A DNA stretch of 64,000 nt from Turritopsis dohrnii (lineage: Eukaryota; Cnidaria; Hydrozoa; Anthoathecata; Oceaniidae). This document shows positions 57,499 through 64,000 of this stretch, in pieces. The notes beneath the pieces were generated by a model that was given only the letters and a program-made list of their open reading frames with translations, had not been told where the DNA came from and did no database searches. How positions within the stretch are numbered: the first letter of the stretch is position 1; the number at the start of each line of letters is the position of its first letter. A program made the position numbers and the translations under genes. The stretch spans positions 1 to 64,000 of the forward strand of contig BQMF02000602.1 in assembly GCA_027922465.2 (NCBI GenBank), read 5' to 3'.

Positions 57499-59013
57499 TC
57501 AATGCTCATAGTCAGCAAGATATGAAGGAGCCTTGCGTGGGCGTGTAGATTTACGGACAGTCGGGCTCGTCTTTGAGGTTTCGGGAATGGAGTTGTTCGG
57601 AGGAGTCGTAGGTGTGCAGCTTTTATCGAGCGGAGGCGTAGTAAGGATTCCTGGTGGGTTGGTAATATGAATGTCCTCAGATGGTGCATCAACGACGAAA
57701 GACTCAGGGCATGAGTCTTCTTGATCTGCCTCGCGGTCCGCAGTCGGGACGTTGGCTTGCTGTGGCGATCTGGCTGTCGGGCGTGTTAGATATTGATGAG
57801 GTGGGTAGACAATAGGAGGGTTGCGGATGACATTTGGAATGACAGGGATGAATTGACGTAGGAACTTCCTATTTCGCAGGGTGGCTCTCCCAGAACTGTC
57901 GACTCTAACGACGTATTGGTCGTGTTGTTTGACCTCGATAACACGACCAGTCTTGTCCCATTTCCTTGGGTTGGGTCCAACTTGGTTCTGAATACGAACA
58001 TGATCACCAACGCGAAGGGGAGGGATGTGTCGAGTACCCATTGCCAGTCGCTCGGCGATCTGGAAGTGGCGGGTCCTCAGGGCGTCTTCTCTCTTTTGAA
58101 GAGTGTCCTGCCACGTACGGTGGGGATGGTACTTGCCAGGAAGGATTGGGATGGTGCTTCTGGTTGGTCGACCAAATATGCATATGGCAGGTGAGATGCC
58201 GGTTTCGGCGTCCGGTGTGTTGCGATAGGTTAGCATTTCACGCTGGAAGGCGTCTGTGTCAAGCTCACCGTTCGGGCCAGTGTTGCCGACAATCATCCTC
58301 TTCACGGTCTTGACTCCTACCTCGGCAGGGCAGTTGCTATGTGGAAAGGCTACTGATGATAGTCGATGTTGGACACCCCAGGATCGAAGGAAGTCCTCAG
58401 TATTCTTGGCGACAAATTCTGGACCTCCGTCTGAAGAAAGTTCTTCCGGGATGCCATATGTGACGAAGGTACGGCGAAGGCTGGTGACGAGTCCCTTGCT
58501 GCCGTCATTGGATCTTTCAACGACCGGCCAGTTGGAGTAACGGTCAACGGAAATGAAGTAAAGGTTGCCCTTGTGATGGAAGAAATCTGAGCAGATGAGT
58601 TGGAATGGGTACTCAGGCCGAGAAGGCGTCGTAGGTGGGAGGTGCGGTTGTGACGGAGCCATAGTGTTGCAATGATGACAAGGAGTGCGTCTGTCTTTGA
58701 TGTCATTGGTTATGCCTGGCCAGAAAACAGATGCTTTTGCGTGAGCTGTCATTGAGGTAACTCCTTGATGGGCGGCATGAAGGTTGTCGAGGATCTGTGT
58801 TCGTAGAGAAGTTGGAATGATGATCCGCTCTTTGTAGATTGGCACCCCTTCCATGGCCCATAGGTTGTTCCGGTATTGGTGGTAGCGTTGGATGCTAGGA
58901 GGTAGATGCCTTGCTTCATCTGGGAATCCGTCTTGGATGGTCGAGACTAATAATCGAATGCTATCGTCACTTGAACATGCAACCTTCACCATGTCCCAAG
59001 TGATGGAAAGGGT
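57499..59013 (-). pseudogene. Ty3/gypsy integrase with C-terminal tail
   Basis: The frame holds an HHCC zinc domain (LHAAHQG ... CHHCNTM), the DDE core (Asp in LICSDFFHHKG, Asp in SSDGGPEFV, Glu in PAEVGVKTVK, with D-35-E spacing), and a GPY/F-type C-terminal domain (LRVGDHVRIQNQVGPNPRKW ... LRNRKFLRQF). A Pro/Ser/Thr-rich tail ends RKSTRPRKAPSYL. It is in frame with the upstream RNase H linker except for a TAA at 59014-59016. The 497-codon open part is complete. Integrase inserts the cDNA; here it can only be read as part of a broken polyprotein. Confidence 0.9.
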
Positions 59014-60180
59014 TTACGAGGCTGCGGCGGTGATGGATGACGTGATATCTTCTTCGAAAGCGAGGTCGGAATCAGCGATTCTATCAGTCACAGTTGAAAG
59101 GACTTCGTAAGCAGATGGTGGGCCGAATCCCTCATCTGTGAAGATTGCTGATGTATCGTCAGGAAGGGGGTCAACGTCAGGGTCTCTGGGGCCACTGGGA
59201 TGGCGGGATGTGCAGTCAGGTGCGCGGTGTTTTCTCCCTGGTATGTGATGCATCTTGAAGCGGTACCGTAGAGTTTCGCAAACGACCATTTGGGATGTCC
59301 TGCAGAGATCTGTTGGAGAACAATCCGAGAAGTGGTTTGTGGTCGACAGTTAGTGTGAGATCGTCACAACCAAGAACAAAGTGTCTCGACTTGTCCAAGC
59401 CATAGGTAACAGCAAGGGCTTCTCCCTCGATAGGTGCATAATTAGATTCGGCAGATGTGGTAAAGCGGCTCCCGACCAGCACAACCTTCCATCCTGTCGG
59501 GCAGCAGAACGGTTTGACGCCTTCACATTTACAGTGTTTTTGGAATAGCCAATAACCGATTCCAAGTCTTGACCAGTCTGTGGCAAGGCAAGTGGGTTTA
59601 GATTTGTCAAAGATGCAGACGCCATTCCGGATTTCGTCAATGATTGTTTGCTTGGATCCTTCGACAAGTCGTTGTAGGTTGTCGTCCCAATAAAACGTTG
59701 ATTTTGGTTTGAGAAGGTCATGAAACGGTTGCATGTGCGACGCCATACTAAATGTATAAGCTACTTGGTTCACGAGTCCGAACCAGGAGCGAATGTCCGT
59801 GATGCTTATTGGAGTAGGAAAATCTCTAATGGCTCTTAAGATGTCGCTGCTTGGTTGGACTTCCGTTAGGGTGATTTTGAAGCCGGAGAATTCGACAGTG
59901 TCGGCACCAAGGACAAATTTGCTGGGATTTTGGATGATACCGTTCTTACCACAAAGGTGGAGCCATTGGGCAGCTTGAAAGAAGCTCTCTTCCAGGGAAT
60001 CGTGCCAGAGAAGTGCGTCGTCGATCACCTTGATCTTGTTTGGAAAGTCGGCAGCTATCTCATCAAAGCGTCTTGTGTAGGCATCACCTGAGGAGACATA
60101 ACCTTGAGGAGTTGTGCAGTAGCGGTAACGTCCCCAAGGCGTGATGAAAGTCGTGAAATGTCTATCTTCTGGTTGGAGGG
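59014..60180 (-). pseudogene. Ty3/gypsy reverse transcriptase (palm, thumb) and RNase H
   Basis: Starting at the hAT border: DRHFTTFITPWGRYRY and PQGYVSSGDAYTRRFD (palm), then IKVIDDALLW, which carries the catalytic DD pair with VI in place of the commoner YV/FV. Next come the thumb and RNase H (ATDWSRLGIGYWL, Glu in EGEALAVTYGL, TVDHKPL). A one-base shift near 59260 moves the frame to HHIPGRKHRAPD, the RNase H end, leading to the integrase through an acidic linker and a TAA at 59014. Confidence 0.9.
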
Positions 60181-63100
60181 CAGGGTACGAATTAGCGGCT
60201 CGCACTTCGCAAAATGCGAACCTTTTTAAAGTTTTAGCGAAGCTTCTTCAAAGAAAAACAGCAAAAATGCGAAACTGAATATTTTTTTCTTTCTTTATAA
60301 TTTACTCAACAGCAAAGTTATTTAAAAGAATTTAAACTCTTTAAAAAACGAGCCCGGTATGTATTATGCAATCTCATACGTCAGCCAGCTTCCATCGTCT
60401 GGATGTTTTGGTTTCTTTTTCATTTTCTATGTGATCGCTCCGAAATAGTAAAAAAAGGTATTGAAATATTTCCCATTGTAAACCAAATCCACAGGGAAGG
60501 AGAGCCTCATTATGAAAGAAAAAAGTAGATGCACGTGCCTCATGACGTCGGTTCATTGTTCTATTCAAAATTCGAAAAGAAAAGTCGATCTATTTGTGGC
60601 ATGTTTGTAGTGCTTCATAACTTTGAAATGGCTAGTTTAAAGATCGTGAGGAAATGGGAGAATCTTTTTTGCTGCGAACTTGAAAAAACAATAGAAGGAG
60701 GAAAAGTTGTTGAACTGAAGTGCAAGACATGTACCAAATACGAAAATAGAATAACATCTATCAAAGGTTTTTCGAGAAATTGGATTTGCGGAACATCGTC
60801 TGTCAAAAAAGACAGTTTGGAAAAGCACGTGAATGGCGATCCACATAAATATGCAGCCAATCTTCATAAAAGAGAAAAAATTGGCGCCGCTAATTTTACA
60901 GAGGATATTGTCAAACAATCCGAAATAGGAAGAGGTTTAGTTAAAATGGCTACGAGAGATAAAGACGTTTTGGAAAACCGTTTCAATACCGCTTATTATT
61001 TAGCTAAGAACGAACGCCCATATAGTGACTTTCTTGGGTTGATAGAATTGCAAGAAAAAAATCCAGAGGTTAAATTTCGTGGAAACTACAGGAATGAAAG
61101 AGCTGCCGCTAACTTCGTTGATACCTGCGGTGAAGTTTTGAAAGAATCGCTAGTGAGTGATTTATTGAACGCAAAATATTACTCAGTTTTAATGGATGGT
61201 AGTACTGACACTAGTGTTATAGAACAAGAACTCATTTAAGTTCTTTTTTTGAATGAAGGAGTGCCGAAAGTTAGATTCTTTAGAATTGAAAGTGTGAAGA
61301 GTGCTGATGCAGAAGGCTTGTTATCGGCGTTAAAGGACTCTTTTGAGCGCATTGGAATAACAGAATTTCAAAACAGGATTCATGGTTTAAATGTAGACGG
61401 CGCAAGTGTAAATACTGGTATACATAATGGCTTAGGTGCGAAAATCCGCAATGAAAATGCACCCTGGTTAACATTGATTCATTGTTTTAATCATAGATTA
61501 GAACTTGCTATTCAAGATGCACTTAAAGGGACCTTTTTTGATGAGATTGACGCAATGTTGATGAAATTGTACTATCTGTACCAAAAAAGTTCCAAACGAT
61601 TACGCGAGCTCCAGATGTTCGGAGAAATATATGAGAAGATCGTTCCGAAACCAACCAAGGCGACAGGTACGAGATGGATAGCGCATATATAAAGTTAAGG
61701 CTATGGAAATTGTATTAAAGCATTATGGCGTTTTTATGGCGCATTTAGAATCCTTAGGTCATACTGATTCGCAAGTTTTAAAGCGCAATGAACTGATTGG
61801 TTATGCTAAAAAGTGGATGCAAGCCAAGTACCCTTTGCATTTAGCTCTTTACTTGGATATCTTGCAGCCCATTAAAGTGATCAGTTTAGTGATGCAGCAA
61901 GAAACGCACGATCCAGTTAAACAACTAAAGCATATTAGGGAGTTTACCTGGTCAATGACGAAGCTTAATGCTTTGTTGGAACAAAGTATTGATCAGACGA
62001 CAACTCGTTTAACTAACTTCACAAAGTTTTTGAAAGATGTTGTCAACAAAAATGATGGCAGTTACTCCTACCAAGATGTTAAATTATTAAATTTTAATGC
62101 TAGTAATGAAAGTGTGAAGCAGTCATACAGTGACATAATAAGTAATTTAACAGACAAATGCAACAAAAGGTTTGAGAATCTGCAAACCCACCCTGTGTTT
62201 AAAGGCATCAATATCTTGGATTGTAGTCGATGGCCTACGGATCAAGACAATCTCGCAAGTTACGGAGAAACGGAAATCATCGATTTATCTCACCACTTTT
62301 CAACTTTACTTACCATCAATCAGTGTGAAGTAGAGAAAGTTATGCCTGAGTGGGATCTTTTGAAGCTGGAAGTGGTCTCAATGACGAAAAGCTGGAAAAG
62401 AGTTAATTATCTCGATGTTTGGCAAAAAGTGTTCACAGCTGATAAAGAATCATACAGTAACGTCTTACACATCGTAGAACTGTTGCTAATTACTCCTACA
62501 ACCAACGCTAAGCTGGAACGGATGTTTAGTCGCATGAACCGCGTCAAAACAGATTGGCGTAATCGATTATCCCGAGAACGTTTGGACAACAATCTGCGCA
62601 TTGGGGAAGAAGGACCTTCCAGTAAAGATTTTGACCCTAACGCAGCCATCGATCGATGGTATAATACGAAAGTTCGAAGAATCGATGCTGCAAAGCCGCA
62701 CAAATACCCCGAAAAGCGGAAAAAGACAGGACAGTCTTCTCAAGATGTCGTGACCTTTTACATATCGGATTTTGAAAGTAATTCAGAAGATGATGAATGA
62801 ACATTTTTAGTTCTTGGTATTTCGTAGACCTCTTTGTTTAAGCTTTAAAAGATTTAAAGAACATTACGAAAACACGTCTCGTGCTCATTGTTATCAATAA
62901 CACATTACGTCAATTTGCTTGTTCTTTTAGCTATCACCTTTATTTTAAGAAAGCCTGACCTTATATTAAGATCTCGCGAGATGTTCTGATTACCAAGCTT
63001 CGTGTTAGGAACAACACGAGTCGTAACTTACAACGTTTTAGTGACATTTCCAAGTGCCACAAGCGATTCGTTTCATCGCCAAATCAAAGAAATTAAGATC

Positions 63101-63218
63101 GCTAACTCTTCAAATCTCCTTCGCAAATTCACTAAAATGCTTCGCGAACCTCAAAAAAATTTTCCCCTGCGGTGGGCCTTTTTTGCGAAGCCATTTTTAT
63201 CCTCTAATTCGGACCCTG
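60181..63218 (+). mobile_element. hAT element with exact 5-bp target duplication GAGGG
   Basis: The ends CAGGGTACGAATTAG (60181) and inverted CAGGGTCCGAATTAG (63218) differ at one base. GAGGG lies on both sides (60176-60180, 63219-63223). Removing 60181-63223 restores an uninterrupted gypsy reverse-transcriptase frame (GYHSVPLQ joined to PEDRHF), so the borders are certain. The first and last 60 bases are rich in GCGAA/TTCGC words (60205-60245, 63115-63190), likely transposase sites. Confidence 0.92.
60628..62800 (+). pseudogene. hAT transposase (ZNF862/KIAA1586-like), two point lesions
   Basis: The likely start is ATG 60628 (MASLKIVRKW). Domains: TTF-type zinc finger (LKCKTCTKY ... LEKHVNGDPHKYA, 60715-60855), RNase H-like core with VLMDGSTDTSV and GLNVDGASVNTG, HCFNHRLELAIQDAL, TRWIAH, the helical insertion domain, and the dimerisation block LLLITPTTNAKLERMFSRMN (62485-62540). 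An acidic tail ends SNSEDDE. One in-frame TAA (61237) and one missing base near 61690 interrupt an otherwise complete protein of about 720 residues. So few lesions mean a recently lost copy. Confidence 0.88.
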
Positions 63219-64000
63219 GAGGGGAACGCTATGATAGCCATTCCATGCGTCGGATACGGTCTTCTTGACTCGTCCGGGAACAGTACGGACTTGGTGAAAA
63301 GGAGAGGGGGTGTGATGGGTCTCTCGAGTAGAATGGGCATTTAAGGGCTGTAGGTCGACAGTACGTCTCGGTTCCCCGTTCTTCTTGGAACAAACAACCA
63401 TCCAATGGCACCAAGTGACTGGTTCTCCAACAGGAACTGGCTCGATGGCGCCAAGGCGAACGTCTCTGTCGATGCCCGCCTTCACCTTCTCCTGCCAATG
63501 AACAGGAACTGGTATTGGTGAGTGATGGGCGACGGGTTCAGCGGATGGGTCAATGCGAAGTTTCAATGGTGGACCGCTCATCAGTGGAAGAGGTTGGTGC
63601 TCACAGGTGTTGAATGTGCTAGACTTTTAGTATTCGAGCAGATAATCTTGGAGCTTCTCACGGTTTTTCGTAGTTGCTGGAAAAGGTAGCTTTGTTGGTA
63701 AGGGCGGTGGAAGCTCTCGACGTGGGCAGCCACACGATTGTTGTGTGTCTGTGATGGGGTTGTTTGATGTCGATGTTCCGCCGATGGTAGGGAAGTTGTC
63801 GGATATCATGCCAAGGTCAATGCAGGCGGCTTTGCTGAGGAAGATCTTGTTCGAGTCCTCCGTGACATAGGTCATCTGTCTGGTTCCGGTGAAATCATTG
63901 TTATGGTCGACACCAGAGATACGAAGGATGATAGCCCCAAGAATGTTGATGGGCTTGTCGTTGGCAGCGTGCATCTTCATCTTGCATGGTATGAGGTCAT
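63219..64000 (-). pseudogene. Ty3/gypsy pol, region upstream of and including the reverse-transcriptase fingers
   Basis: From 63980: ILGAIILRISGV, TRQMTYV, KIFLSKAACIDLGMI (segment after the protease), then a TAA at 63627-63629. The next part reads GPPLKLRIDPSAEP, VPVHWQEKVKAGIDRDVRLG, WCHWMVVCSKKNGEPRRTVD (fingers) and DAWNGYHSVPL (first catalytic Asp), where the hAT element interrupts. The frame is the same on both sides of the TAA. The window ends inside this gene. Confidence 0.85.

Larger units (their letters stand above)
57434..64000 (-). mobile_element. Ty3/gypsy retrotransposon, split by a hAT element and cut by window end
   Basis: Pol is read downwards from 64000: region before the reverse transcriptase, then reverse transcriptase (interrupted 60181-63218), RNase H, integrase and tail, ending at 57499. 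A polypurine tract (GGGGGGAGATAGAGGAGAA on the minus strand, 57434-57452) follows, so the 3' LTR probably starts TGAACTC at 57433 and runs downwards; its far end was not found. Gag, protease and the 5' LTR lie beyond the window. Two in-frame TAA stops and one frameshift inactivate pol. Confidence 0.85.

Noticed and set aside
1..64000. Many coding regions carry a single in-frame TAA (13261, 13747, 51253, 59014, 61237, 63627), suggesting TAA might be reassigned to an amino acid.
   Set aside because: The residues expected at these sites from recalled family patterns differ (Tyr at one, Lys at others). Frameshifts accompany them, and TAA also ends other frames. TAG and TGA occur in frame as well. 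Pseudogene decay explains it.

Overview
This is nuclear DNA of a multicellular animal. It is AT-rich and has GT..AG introns, spliced transposases and very many transposable elements. I see no operons, ribosome binding sites, rRNA or CRISPR arrays. The mix of families (PHD-finger LINE, SWIM/YqaJ nuclease, hAT genes with spliced transposases, BEL/Pao, Ty3/gypsy, Penelope-like pieces, small Helitrons) fits an aquatic invertebrate, perhaps a cnidarian or sponge. The species call is a guess from recalled family patterns; no search was possible.

Layout. Positions 1-4369 hold a stack of non-autonomous Helitrons, all reading on the minus strand. Two of them sit in a near-perfect 1,039-bp tandem duplication. 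Positions 5.2-6.1 kb hold a decayed reading frame, followed by a small mariner-type element (6548-7523). A plus-strand Helitron (9437-11290), itself hit by an inverted-repeat element, abuts a LINE endonuclease frame with a PHD finger and a 2A-like motif. A decayed PHD gene of unknown function follows. A Helitron helicase remnant lies at 16.2 kb, a complete hAT element at 17344-20583, and decayed hAT and unknown genes run to about 28.9 kb on the minus strand. Positions 29862-31493 hold a transposon with a second one nested inside.

The least explained part is 31.6-35.8 kb. It has an unknown multi-exon gene carrying a 168-bp tandem repeat, whose core motif also occurs inverted upstream of a TATA-like box. 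Next to it is a compact five-exon gene with all introns in phase 1 and internal exons of 21, 18 and 48 nt. From 35.9 to 42.4 kb there are layered Helitrons, a hAT element with a 5-bp target duplication, and a Penelope-like fragment. A SWIM/YqaJ nuclease pseudogene follows (42.4-44.1 kb), then quiet AT-rich DNA, then LINE ORF1 and BEL/Pao remnants (49.9-51.8 kb). Two small paralogous genes and a Ras-like fragment lie at 53.2-54.8 kb, then another full Helitron. The right end is a minus-strand Ty3/gypsy element whose reverse transcriptase is split by a 3,038-bp hAT element that can be excised exactly (5-bp target duplication GAGGG).

How it fits together: most recognisable genes here belong to transposons and carry one or a few lesions (in-frame stops, single-base frameshifts), so they are young but dead copies. 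The nesting gives relative ages: gypsy is older than hAT at 60-63 kb, and Helitron is older than hAT at 36.7-40.5 kb. Candidates for live non-transposon genes are the five-exon gene (35106-35808), the two-exon gene (54089-54406) with its paralogue (53170-53343), and possibly the unknown gene at 31797-34553.
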